A DNA stretch of 64,000 nucleotides from an uncultured Christensenella sp. (GTDB lineage: Bacteria > Bacillota > Clostridia > Christensenellales > UBA1242). This document shows, piece after piece, positions 9,106 through 16,784 of this stretch. The notes under the pieces were generated by a model. That model had not been told where the DNA came from. It saw only the letters and a program-made list of their open reading frames with translations, and ran no database searches. The stretch spans positions 1 through 64,000 of the forward strand of contig CASESH010000002.1 in NCBI GenBank assembly GCA_949290565.1. The letters are read 5' to 3'. The position numbers and the translations under genes were made by a program. Numbering within the stretch: the stretch's first letter is position 1; every line of letters begins with the position of its first letter.

Positions 9106-9645
9106 TTGTTAGAATTCTTTATAAATATTTCCTTTTTTGTTACAACTAGAATTAATGTGCCATACCCACTATCAAAACTTAAATTAATTTGTTGTTCTTC
9201 ATTCCTTAAAATTTTTTTACCTCTTATTGCAGGTTTGTTAGGAGAAATAATTGCTTTAATAAATATTTTTATTATTGGAAACCAAGTTGAACAAAATATT
9301 TTTCATAATGTTACTAACGGAATAATGTATGGGTTTTCTGCCGTTGGAACTTTTTCTTTTGCAAAAGAAATAAAATCTTTTTACTATGATAAAAAAAACC
9401 AAAAAATGATTGAACAGGAAAAAATAATAAGTGAAAAAACAAAGAATATTTTTAATCAGTTAATTAAACAACAAAATAAAGATGATACACAAAACGAGAA
9501 CTTAATTAGCAAAGAAAATGAAACAGAAGTTGTTGAGGATTTAAATAAGAAAGAAAATGACAATTTGCTAGATTTACAAAATAAAAAGCAAAATTATATA
9601 GATGAAAATTTAATAGAAAAAATAAAGTATGATTTTATAAAGTAA
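9106..9645 (+). CDS. Uncertain ORF: holin-like membrane segment with a charged tail
   Basis: An open frame of 179 codons whose only early start is a TTG without a ribosome binding site; the first ATG is at about 9331. Residues about 34-90 contain two hydrophobic segments, with GLLGEIIALINIF and GIMYGFSAVGTFSFAKEI. This pattern resembles the two-helix phage or bacteriocin holins of Clostridia. From residue 95 on, the protein is a Lys/Glu/Asn/Gln-rich tail of low complexity. A minus-strand frame, open from about 9315 down to 8819 but lacking a normal start codon, overlaps its first half. The gene could be real, or a remnant. I do not assign a function. Confidence 0.35.
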   Translation: MLEFFINISFFVTTRINVPYPLSKLKLICCSSFLKIFLPLIAGLLGEIIALINIFIIGNQVEQNIFHNVTNGIMYGFSAVGTFSFAKEIKSFYYDKKNQKMIEQEKIISEKTKNIFNQLIKQQNKDDTQNENLISKENETEVVEDLNKKENDNLLDLQNKKQNYIDENLIEKIKYDFIK

Positions 9646-9692
9646 ATTAAGGATGAATTAGATAAAAATTAAATTTTATTTTGTTTTTCGAT

Positions 9693-9721
9693 TTGACATA
9701 TTTTCTTTAAAAATATAAAAT
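9693..9721 (+). promoter_or_regulatory. Promoter of the EEP-family gene
   Basis: TTGACA (9693-9698), a 17-bp spacer and TAAAAT (9716-9721), with the ATG 20 bp further on. Confidence 0.65.
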
Positions 9722-9740
9722 CTTTTATAAAGAAAGAAAT

Positions 9741-10850
9741 ATGGTTAAAAAAAATAATTTCTTAAGAATTTTTTTAAAAACAATTGCTTTAATTTTAGCG
9801 ATTATTATTTTAGTCGTAGGTGGCTATATTGTTTATGTTTGCGTTCAATATTACAGAATTGAAGACAATAAAGTTATTACAATTAATAATAATCAATCTA
9901 ATCTTGTTTCATTAAATCAAGAAATATCTATTTCTACCTATAACATAGGTTTTGGCGCATATTCACAAGACTTCTCTTTCTTTATGGACAGTGGTGAAAC
10001 GTTAGATGGTAAAATACTCCAAGGAACAGGAAGCGTTGCTAAAAATTTACAAACTGTTTTAAACAATACCTCCGGAGCCGTTAATGTGATAAAGGAATTG
10101 AATACAGACTTTATGTTCTTTCAAGAAGTTGATGTAAATGCAACAAGAAGTTATTATTACAATCAATATAAGTACATTCAAGATAGTTTTAAGGATTACT
10201 CTAATTCAATTTCTATGAATTTTCATAGCGCCTTCTTAATGTATCCTATTTTTAATCCTCATGGTAAATCAGACGCTGGTATTGTTACTTTAAGTAAGTA
10301 TAATATCTCAAATGCTGTACGTAGGAGTTTACCTATTGATGAGAGTTTTCCAAATAAATTCTTTGACCTCGATAGGTGCTTTCAAATTAACTATTTACCG
10401 ATAGAAAATTCAGATAAACAACTTGTCCTTATTAATATTCATATGAGTGCTTATGATGAGGGTGGAAAGATTAGAGCAAAACAACTTGAAATGTTAAATT
10501 CAGTCTTGAAAGAAGAAAGTCAAAAAGATAATTATGTTATAGTTGGTGGAGACTTTAATCATGATATTGCTAATTCAGTTGGGATTTTTCCAACAAATAG
10601 AAAACAGCCTGAGTGGGTCTTTCAGTTGTCTAATGAAGATTTAACAAGCGGCTACTCTTGGGCTTCAAGTCTAAACGCTCCAACTTGTAGGTCTAGTGAT
10701 ACGGGCTATATTCAAGGCGAGTCCTATCTTGTTGTTATTGATGGATTTATTGTTTCTTCTAATATAGAAGTTGTTAATGTACAAAATATTGACACTCAAT
10801 TTATGTTTTCTGACCATAATCCTGCTAGAATGACTTTTAAATTAATTTAA
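9741..10850 (+). CDS. Endonuclease/exonuclease/phosphatase-family protein, membrane-anchored
   Basis: A 369-residue protein with one N-terminal transmembrane segment (about residues 10-33) that places the rest outside the cell. The body has the EEP-fold metal-dependent phosphoesterase motifs: FFQEVD near residue 130 (metal-binding Glu), GGDFNHD near 275 and SDHNPARM near 358 (catalytic Asp-His). Family members cleave nucleic acids, sphingomyelin or inositol phosphates; the substrate here is unknown. The extracellular location argues for a secreted nuclease or phosphodiesterase rather than a DNA-repair enzyme. A weak AAAGAAAG ribosome binding site precedes the ATG, and a cloverleaf element follows the stop after 21 bp. 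Confidence 0.85.
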   Translation: MVKKNNFLRIFLKTIALILAIIILVVGGYIVYVCVQYYRIEDNKVITINNNQSNLVSLNQEISISTYNIGFGAYSQDFSFFMDSGETLDGKILQGTGSVAKNLQTVLNNTSGAVNVIKELNTDFMFFQEVDVNATRSYYYNQYKYIQDSFKDYSNSISMNFHSAFLMYPIFNPHGKSDAGIVTLSKYNISNAVRRSLPIDESFPNKFFDLDRCFQINYLPIENSDKQLVLINIHMSAYDEGGKIRAKQLEMLNSVLKEESQKDNYVIVGGDFNHDIANSVGIFPTNRKQPEWVFQLSNEDLTSGYSWASSLNAPTCRSSDTGYIQGESYLVVIDGFIVSSNIEVVNVQNIDTQFMFSDHNPARMTFKLI

Positions 10851-10871
10851 AAGTTTGTAGTTTTTAATGAG

Positions 10872-10951
10872 GCACTTTGTGCAAAAGTTTCACTTTTGCG
10901 TGAAATTTTAATTTCACGGTAAAAATTGAAAATTTTTACAGCACAAAGTGC
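10872..10951 (+). repeat. Cloverleaf intergenic element, copy B
   Basis: The outer stem GCACTTTGTGC (10872-10882) pairs with GCACAAAGTGC (10941-10951). Inner hairpins are AAAAGT/ACTTTT, GTGAAAT/ATTTCAC and GTAAAAAT/ATTTTTAC. Seven T residues follow, so this copy could also terminate transcription. It shares sequence with copy C at 13826, with paired changes in the stems. Confidence 0.85.
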
Positions 10952-11092
10952 TTTTTTTATAAACATTTTTGTATAGAATAAGTTTTTTATTTTAATATTT
11001 TACAAAATTGATTTTAAAATTCTTCATTTAAATCATTTTAATTTAAATAATAAAAACATAAGAATTGAATATAATAAATTAAGGAGGTTGAA

Positions 11093-11578
11093 ATGGAGAA
11101 AAAGAAAACTTTAAACAAATCAATATTTAGTATTTTACTCGCTATTTTTTTGATTGGTATTATATCCTTAATGTTAGGGTGTAACGATGAAAATAATACG
11201 CAAAGATTATTTGTCTATAATACAAAAAATATGACAGATGAGCAAATTACAACTTACTTTTCACAAAGTGTTTTACAAGATGTTAAAGCAGATAATAGAA
11301 ATAGAACAATCATTATTTATAAGATTGATGAAAGTATTCCAGAACAAGCCGAAATCAAATATAAATTATATCAAGGAGAACAAGTTTATGATAACTTAAA
11401 TCAGTATGTTGATGAAGATGCTCCTGATGTTGAAAGAACATTTAAAATAATGATAGGTTGGGATGAAGTCGATTTAAACAAAACTTGGACAGTTGAAATA
11501 TATTATATGAATGGCGAGCAGAGGGTAGAACTTGCAAGCACAAACATTTTTGTAGATGCACAAGAATTTACAAAATAG
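11093..11578 (+). CDS. Lipoprotein of unknown function
   Basis: A 161-residue protein with a lipoprotein signal peptide: a basic start, a hydrophobic core to residue 27 and a lipobox ending LMLGC with Cys30 as the lipidated residue. The mature part begins with an Asn-rich linker, then about 110 residues of mixed beta character with several aromatic and charged residues. I recognise no family. The strong AAGGAGGT site 4 bp before the ATG suggests good translation. It is transcribed alone, between cloverleaf element B and a terminator. Expected on the outer face of the membrane. Confidence 0.8.
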   Translation: MEKKKTLNKSIFSILLAIFLIGIISLMLGCNDENNTQRLFVYNTKNMTDEQITTYFSQSVLQDVKADNRNRTIIIYKIDESIPEQAEIKYKLYQGEQVYDNLNQYVDEDAPDVERTFKIMIGWDEVDLNKTWTVEIYYMNGEQRVELASTNIFVDAQEFTK

Positions 11579-11586
11579 TAGAAAAA

Positions 11587-11619
11587 CTCTTACTTATAAA
11601 AAAAGTAAGAGATTTTTTT
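11587..11619 (+). terminator. Terminator after the lipoprotein gene
   Basis: CTCTTACTT pairs with AAGTAAGAG and is followed by A and seven T residues. Confidence 0.85.
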
Positions 11620-11623
11620 AATA

Positions 11624-11652
11624 TTGACTTATATTGGTCTTTCTATTATAAA
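11624..11652 (+). promoter_or_regulatory. Promoter upstream of the AAA-ATPase fragment
   Basis: TTGACT (11624-11629), a 17-bp spacer and TATAAA (11647-11652). It survives in front of a gene that is now broken. Confidence 0.55.
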
Positions 11653-11678
11653 TTAGAAAAATAAGAGAGAGTAGTTGT

Positions 11679-11884
11679 ATGAGTGAATTTGATAAAATTT
11701 TTGTTATGAAGCCGAGAAAGGTGAGTTAATTCAAATTTGCGATGTTTTAAAGAGATTGGACGAATATAAACAGTTGGGAGTTAAATCTCCAAGAGGTATA
11801 ATTTTGGAAGGTGTTCCTGGTGTTGGAAAAACGTTAATGGCTTGGTCGTTTATTAAAGAGAGTAAGTTAAAGTATTTTCATTGC
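11679..11884 (+). pseudogene. FtsH-like AAA+ ATPase, frameshifted and truncated
   Basis: An ATG at 11679 opens a frame that stops after 16 codons. Shifting one base near 11706 restores a continuous reading, YEAEKGELIQICDVLKR and so on to about residue 65. It includes the Walker A motif GVPGVGKTLM and the PRGIILEG strand that precedes it in FtsH-type AAA domains. The homology ends where a repeated tRNA-Lys terminator sequence begins at 11885, so the 3' part of the gene has been lost. One deletion and one truncation are both visible. The intact ancestor was probably an AAA ATPase with FtsH-like N-terminal part of the ATPase domain. Confidence 0.75.
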
Positions 11885-12085
11885 AAAAAAGATAATACTA
11901 TTTTTGTATTATCTTAGTTTTTGGTGGAGGGTCTTAGGACTCGAACCCTGGACCCGGGTAAAAACATTCGCTTATGTCTATTTGCTAAACGCAAAATAGG
12001 ACTTTAACGCTCAGTTTTTACTTTTATCTCAAAAATTTCACTTCGTTGCTATTTTTGAGAACTCTATCAGTGGGTCCATATTAAT
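11885..12085. repeat. Partial duplicate of the tRNA-Lys 3' end with an internal inverted segment
   Basis: About 44 bp around the tRNA-Lys terminator and CCA end (11885-11928) is repeated almost exactly at 12087-12131. The first copy continues as a degraded tRNA 3' half, with GGACTCGAACCCTGGACCC matching the real T-arm but a different acceptor stem. After GGACCC the sequence changes to two large hairpins (GTAAAAAC/GTTTTTAC and CTCAAAAAT/ATTTTTGAG). It ends in ATCAGTGGGTCCA (12067-12078), which is tRNA-Lys sequence in the opposite orientation. It looks like a rearranged tRNA locus. Confidence 0.65.
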
Positions 12086-12118
12086 AAAAAAAAGATAATA
12101 CTATTTTTGTATTATCTT
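12086..12118 (-). terminator. Terminator of tRNA-Lys
   Basis: AAGATAATAC pairs with GTATTATCTT. Read on the minus strand it follows the tRNA and runs into a T-tract. Confidence 0.75.
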
Positions 12119-12124
12119 AGTTTT

Positions 12125-12200
12125 TGGTGGACGACCAGGGACTCGAACCCTGGACCCACTGATTAAGAGTCAGTTGCTCTACCAACTGAGCTAGTCGTCC
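12125..12200 (-). tRNA. tRNA-Lys (anticodon CTT)
   Basis: A 76-nt cloverleaf on the minus strand. The acceptor GGACGAC pairs with GTCGTCC, and the anticodon stem ACTGA/TCAGT encloses loop CTCTTAA with anticodon CTT. The T-loop is TTCGAGT, and CCA is encoded. Confidence 0.93.
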
Positions 12201-12454
12201 AAATATGAATTATACATTTTTCTAATTTAAGTTTATTGATATTTTAAATTTCATTTTTAAATAAACTTATTTTTTTTATTTAAAATAACAAAATGTCATT
12301 AAAAACATTTTTTATTTTAATACGATTGTTTTAACTTGTCAACAATTATTTATTTTTTGTTAGTAAACTGATTTAAATTATTTCATTTAGTTTTACTTAT
12401 TTTAATTTTATTGCTATCATATTATTATATTAATTTATTGTGATTATGTGAGAA

Positions 12455-13213
12455 ATGGATACCACGAAGGAAAAAAGAAAAAATATTATTATTTTAGTTA
12501 GTTTAATTTTGTGCTTGTTTTTTATAACAACTTTTTTGTTGTCATATAAGGTTTTTGGAGAGAAACTTGTAAATACAAAAAACGATGAAAATAAAATTGT
12601 TATAACACAAGATTTTGATTTATCAACCTCTTTTACTGATGATTTTAGCGGAAATTATATTTTGACTATAACAGGTACTATTAAAAATTTAACTGACGAT
12701 GATTTAGAAAATGTTGAGTTAACTGTCGATTTAAAAACAACCTTTTTTAATAAAAGACAATCTATTATTATTAAAATTAATAATATTGAAGAAGATGAAG
12801 AATATAACATTAATGAAAGTTATATTGTTGAAGATAATTATAGTAAAATTGAAAATGTTTCTATTAAGTTTAGAAATGGAAGCGAATTTAATTTGCAAAA
12901 ATACTCAAATGTTTTGTTCAGAAATCCTATTACGATTCTTTCTTTAATTTTACTTGTAGTTTCATTTATTATCTTTATTTCAATGATTGTTAATAAAGAA
13001 ACAGATAAGGCAAGAAGTAAATATAAAAAAGTGGAACAAAGTAAAAAAAATGTAGGAACTTTTTTTGACTTAAAGTTAGAATTAGAAAAAGAAAAAATGG
13101 AAAACGAACTTAAAGAGTTGAGAAATGAAAAATATATAATTTGTGAATACTGTGGAAACAAAAATAATGTTGATGATAAAAAATGTTCTTCTTGTGGAGC
13201 AATTCTTAAATAA
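12455..13213 (+). CDS. Membrane protein with a C-terminal zinc ribbon
   Basis: A 252-residue protein. A basic N-terminus is followed by a transmembrane helix (about residues 10-32) and an extracellular domain of about 100 residues. That domain's alternating pattern (GTIKNLTDDDLENVELTV) resembles the FxLYD/DUF3426-type immunoglobulin-like fold. A second transmembrane helix follows (about 155-176), then a charged helical linker. The C-terminal zinc ribbon has two pairs, CEYCGN and CSSCGA, in the cytoplasm. Such zinc-ribbon membrane proteins are common in Clostridia; function is unknown. It is the first of an apparent same-strand pair with rsmD, which has its own promoter. Confidence 0.75.
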   Translation: MDTTKEKRKNIIILVSLILCLFFITTFLLSYKVFGEKLVNTKNDENKIVITQDFDLSTSFTDDFSGNYILTITGTIKNLTDDDLENVELTVDLKTTFFNKRQSIIIKINNIEEDEEYNINESYIVEDNYSKIENVSIKFRNGSEFNLQKYSNVLFRNPITILSLILLVVSFIIFISMIVNKETDKARSKYKKVEQSKKNVGTFFDLKLELEKEKMENELKELRNEKYIICEYCGNKNNVDDKKCSSCGAILK

Positions 13214-13231
13214 AATTCTTTTAAAAAAATA

Positions 13232-13260
13232 TTTACTTATTTTATCATTTAATCTATTAT
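13232..13260 (+). promoter_or_regulatory. Promoter of rsmD, apparently leaderless
   Basis: TTTACT (13232-13237), a 17-bp spacer and TATTAT (13255-13260). The ATG at 13267 follows after 6 bp and no Shine-Dalgarno sequence is present. Confidence 0.5.
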
Positions 13261-13266
13261 ATTAAT

Positions 13267-13803
13267 ATGAGAATTATTTCAGGTAAGTTTCGTGGGTTAG
13301 CAATTCCTTCTCCAAAAGAAATAATTGTTAAACCAACACTAGATAGAATTAAAGAAAATATTTTTAATATTATTCAGTTTCGAGTGAAAAATAGTAAATG
13401 TTTAGATTTGTTTTGCGGAAGCGGAGCCTTAGGAATTGAATGTATTAGTAGAGGCGCTTCTTTTGTTGATTTTGTAGACAACAATAGTCACAACATAAAC
13501 AACTTAAAAACTTTTTTGCAAAAAATCAATGTAGAAGATTATGAGTTACATAATTTAGATTATTATGATGCTTTAAAAGGTTTTAATGATAAAAATAAAA
13601 AATTTGATATAATTTTTTTAGACCCTCCTTATGACAGTAACCTTGCCTTTTTATCAATTCAAAAAATTTTTAAGTTTGATTTATTAAGTGAAGATGGAAT
13701 AATTATTTTTGAACATCAAATAAATTATGAAAATAAATATTTAAGTAAAGTTTATGATAGTAGAAAATATGGTAATATTCAAATTGATTTCATAAAAAAA
13801 TAA
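13267..13803 (+). CDS. rsmD: 16S rRNA (guanine966-N2)-methyltransferase RsmD
   Basis: A 178-residue SAM-dependent methyltransferase that modifies G966 in 16S rRNA. The start MRIISGKFRG, the SAM-binding motif I DLFCGSGALGIE near residues 49-60 and the catalytic DPPY near residue 118 are the family signatures. Length is typical. The ATG lies 6 bp after a -10 box with no ribosome binding site, so it may be read from a leaderless transcript. It is followed after 22 bp by cloverleaf copy C. The usual partner coaD (phosphopantetheine adenylyltransferase) is not next to it here. Confidence 0.93.
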   Translation: MRIISGKFRGLAIPSPKEIIVKPTLDRIKENIFNIIQFRVKNSKCLDLFCGSGALGIECISRGASFVDFVDNNSHNINNLKTFLQKINVEDYELHNLDYYDALKGFNDKNKKFDIIFLDPPYDSNLAFLSIQKIFKFDLLSEDGIIIFEHQINYENKYLSKVYDSRKYGNIQIDFIKK

Positions 13804-13825
13804 TATCATATTTACATTTTATTAA

Positions 13826-13915
13826 GGGCTATGTGCGAAAAGTTATCTTTTCTATGAAGTTTAATTTTTAAACTTCATTGTAAAAATTTTAAAAAATTTT
13901 TACAGCACATAGCCC
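13826..13915 (+). repeat. Cloverleaf intergenic element, copy C
   Basis: The outer stem GGGCTATGTGC (13826-13836) pairs with GCACATAGCCC (13905-13915). Inner hairpins are GAAAAG/CTTTTC, ATGAAGTTT/AAACTTCAT and GTAAAAATTT/AAATTTTTAC. No T-tract follows. Compared with copy B, several stem positions differ on both sides so that pairing is kept. Confidence 0.87.
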
Positions 13916-14005
13916 ACAAATTGAGATACAATATATTTAATCTAAAAATAATTGAGATAATTATTTAAGTAAAAATGTTAAGATATAAAATAAAGGAAAA
14001 GAAAA

Positions 14006-16420
14006 ATGTTAGAAAAGAAATATGATTTTAAAACAAAAGAAAAGTTTTGGCAAGACTATTGGCAAAAAGAAAATATTTACAAATTTAATGAAAACTCATC
14101 AAAGCCAATATTTTCAATTGATACTCCTCCACCAACGGTTAACGGAAAAATTCATATAGGACATATTTTTAGTTATTCCCAAGCAGAATTTGTAGCAAGA
14201 TACAAGAGAATGATGGGTTATAATGTTTTTTATCCATTTGGATTTGATGATAACGGACTTCCAACAGAATTGCTTGTTGAAAAAGAAAAAAACTTAAAAG
14301 CATATACTGTTTCACGTGAAGACTTTACAAAAATGTGTCTTGATACAGTTGAAAAGTATGAGGAAGAATTTAAAAAACTTTTTATATCGGTTGGCAACAG
14401 TGCTGATTGGAGTTTGCTTTATCATACTGTAAGTCCAGAAAGTCAAAAGGCAAGTCAAAAATCATTTTTAGAGTTGTATAAAAAAGGACAAGTATATTAT
14501 TCATTTGCTCCTGCATTATGGTGTACGAAATGTCAAACTGCAATTGCACAAAGTGAATTAGAGAGTCAAGAAAAAGATAGTAGTTTTAATTATTTAAAGT
14601 TTTACATACAAGACAGCGACGAATTTATTGAAATTGCAACAACAAGACCAGAATTATTATGTGCTTGTGATTGTATTTTTGTAAATCCAAAAGATGAAAA
14701 GAATATTCATTTGATAGGAAAAAAAGTTTTGGTTCCATTATATAATTTTTATGTTCCTGTATTAAGCGATGACAAAGTAGATTTAGAAAAGGGAACCGGC
14801 GTAGTAATGTGCTGTACATTTGGAGACCAGACAGACACTCAATGGTTTAAAAAGTATAAGTTAGAATTAAAAGTTGCTATTGACGACTTCGGAAGAATGA
14901 CCGAAATTGCAGGGAAATACGCTGGTTTAAAAGTCAAAGAAGCAAGAAATCAAATTATACAAGACTTAAAAGACAGTAATTTATTAATAAAACAAGAACC
15001 AATTAAACACCAAGTTTCTGTCCATGAGAGATGTGGCAATGAGATGGAAATAAAATTAAAAAAACAATGGTTTATAAAAACGGTCGAGAATAAAGAAAAG
15101 TGGTTAGAACTTGGTAGTAAAATTAATTGGTATCCATCATTTATGAGGTCTAGATATGATGATTGGGTAAAAAATTTAATGATGGATTGGTGTATTTCTA
15201 GACAAAAATATTTTGGAGTTCCATTTCCTGTATGGTACTGTAAAGACTGTGGAGAAATTATTGTTGCTAACGAAGAAGATTTACCAATCAACCCTTTGAC
15301 AACTAATCCAAAGTCACCTTGTCCAAAATGTGGAAGTAAGAATTTTGAACCGGAAAAAGATATTTTGGATACTTGGGCAACAAGTAGTATAACTCCTCAA
15401 ATAAATACTAGATGGGCTTATAATCAAAACTTTTATAAAAAAATGATGCCAATGTCTTTAAGACCAAATGCTCACGATATTATTAGAACTTGGGATTTTT
15501 ATACTATTGTTAAGTCATTTTATCATTCAAACACAATTCCTTGGGAAAATGTTATGATTAGTGGATTTGTGCTTGCTAGTGCTGGGCAAAAGATGTCAAA
15601 GAGTAAGAGCAATGCAAAGACTGACCCATTGGAATTAATTAATAACAACTCTGCTGATGTTATTAGATATTGGACTGCAACGGGCTCTCTTGGAAAAGAC
15701 ATCTTGTTTAGTGAGGACAAGTTTAAAATTGGTGCAAGGCTTGTAAATAAATTATATAACGCATCTAAATTTGTTTGGTTATTTATTGAAAATTATGAGC
15801 CGGATTGTAAAACAAAATTATTGCCACTTGATAAGTGGATTTTATCAAAATTTAGTCAAATGTCAAAAAAATTTAGAAATTATTTTGACAAGTATGAAGT
15901 TGGACTTGCTATGAACGAATTAGAATCTTTCTTTTGGAATTTTTGTGATAATTATATTGAACTTGCCAAGGTTAGACTATATAATCCTGAAATTTATGGT
16001 CAGGAAGCAAAAAAAAGTGGACAATTTGCGATTTACAATGTATTGCTTGAAACATTAAAAATGTTTGCCATTTATCTCCCACACATTACTGAGGAGATAT
16101 ATCAAAATACATTTAGAGATAGTTTAAAAGTAAAAAGTATTCACTTGCTTGAATTTGCTAAGCCTATTATTGATGAAGATATACAATTAATTAAGAATGG
16201 CGATGAAGTTTGTAGTATAGTTTCGCAGGTAAGAGGTTTTAAGACAGACAATAAGATTAGCCTTAAAACAAAACTTGAAAGAGCAGTAATAACGACTAAT
16301 AATATTGATTTTGTTAAATCTTGCGAAAGTGATATAAAAGATGCGACAGGAATTATTAATATTAAGTATGAAAAAGGTGATAATTCTCAAATACAAGTTG
16401 AAGGTATTTTGGAAGATTAA
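14006..16420 (+). CDS. valS: Valyl-tRNA synthetase, archaeal-type
   Basis: Charges tRNA-Val. The 804-residue class I enzyme has the HIGH motif (HIGH within GKIHIGHIFSY, near residue 50) and KMSKS (near residue 530). It also has the CP1 editing domain between them and two Cys4 zinc knuckles (CTKC with its partners, and CKDC/CPKC near residue 420). The sequence IDTPPPTVNG and the absence of the C-terminal coiled-coil arm make it like the archaeal and alpha-proteobacterial subtype, not the roughly 880-residue Bacillus type. This suggests ancestral replacement by transfer. An AAAGGAAAA site precedes the ATG. Cloverleaf copy D follows, then tRNA-fMet. Confidence 0.93.
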   Translation: MLEKKYDFKTKEKFWQDYWQKENIYKFNENSSKPIFSIDTPPPTVNGKIHIGHIFSYSQAEFVARYKRMMGYNVFYPFGFDDNGLPTELLVEKEKNLKAYTVSREDFTKMCLDTVEKYEEEFKKLFISVGNSADWSLLYHTVSPESQKASQKSFLELYKKGQVYYSFAPALWCTKCQTAIAQSELESQEKDSSFNYLKFYIQDSDEFIEIATTRPELLCACDCIFVNPKDEKNIHLIGKKVLVPLYNFYVPVLSDDKVDLEKGTGVVMCCTFGDQTDTQWFKKYKLELKVAIDDFGRMTEIAGKYAGLKVKEARNQIIQDLKDSNLLIKQEPIKHQVSVHERCGNEMEIKLKKQWFIKTVENKEKWLELGSKINWYPSFMRSRYDDWVKNLMMDWCISRQKYFGVPFPVWYCKDCGEIIVANEEDLPINPLTTNPKSPCPKCGSKNFEPEKDILDTWATSSITPQINTRWAYNQNFYKKMMPMSLRPNAHDIIRTWDFYTIVKSFYHSNTIPWENVMISGFVLASAGQKMSKSKSNAKTDPLELINNNSADVIRYWTATGSLGKDILFSEDKFKIGARLVNKLYNASKFVWLFIENYEPDCKTKLLPLDKWILSKFSQMSKKFRNYFDKYEVGLAMNELESFFWNFCDNYIELAKVRLYNPEIYGQEAKKSGQFAIYNVLLETLKMFAIYLPHITEEIYQNTFRDSLKVKSIHLLEFAKPIIDEDIQLIKNGDEVCSIVSQVRGFKTDNKISLKTKLERAVITTNNIDFVKSCESDIKDATGIINIKYEKGDNSQIQVEGILED

Positions 16421-16460
16421 TAAAGTAATAAATATTTATATAACAACATAAAATATGATA

Positions 16461-16543
16461 TAGGCAGGTGTTGATAAAATTTTGTAAAAATTTTATCAAA
16501 ATTATTTTATAATTTTGGCAAGATTCTTGCAAACACCTGCCTA
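16461..16543 (+). repeat. Cloverleaf intergenic element, copy D
   Basis: The outer stem TAGGCAGGTGTT (16461-16472) pairs with AACACCTGCCTA (16532-16543). Inner hairpins are GATAAAATTTT/AAAATTTTATC, AATTAT/ATAATT and GCAAG/CTTGC. It lies 40 bp after the valS stop and has no T-tract behind it. Confidence 0.85.
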
Positions 16544-16559
16544 GTCTAAAAATAAATAG

Positions 16560-16587
16560 TTGACATAAGAAAAATAATGACTATAAT
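16560..16587 (+). promoter_or_regulatory. Promoter of tRNA-fMet
   Basis: TTGACA (16560-16565), a 16-bp spacer and TATAAT (16582-16587), 15 bp before the tRNA. Confidence 0.75.
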
Positions 16588-16602
16588 AGAAAATGTTTTT
16601 GA

Positions 16603-16678
16603 CGCGGAGTGGAGCAGTTGGAAGCTCGCCGGGCTCATAACCCGGAGGTCGTAGGTTCGAGTCCTACTTCCGCAACCA
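16603..16678 (+). tRNA. Initiator tRNA-fMet (anticodon CAT)
   Basis: A 76-nt cloverleaf with anticodon loop CTCATAA. Initiator hallmarks are present: position 1 is C opposite A72, so the first acceptor pair is mismatched, and the anticodon stem ends in three G-C pairs (CCGGG/CCCGG). CCA is encoded. Confidence 0.95.
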
Positions 16679-16682
16679 ATTT

Positions 16683-16710
16683 AAAAGAGATTATTTATAA
16701 TCTCTTTTTT
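16683..16710 (+). terminator. Terminator of tRNA-fMet
   Basis: AAAAGAGATTA pairs with TAATCTCTTTT around a short loop, followed by T residues. Confidence 0.85.
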
Positions 16711-16784
16711 TATTTAAAAAAATTGACACTACTTTTTGATTTATCATGTTTACTAGTTCTAAAATTAAGTTGTAGGAGGTAAAT

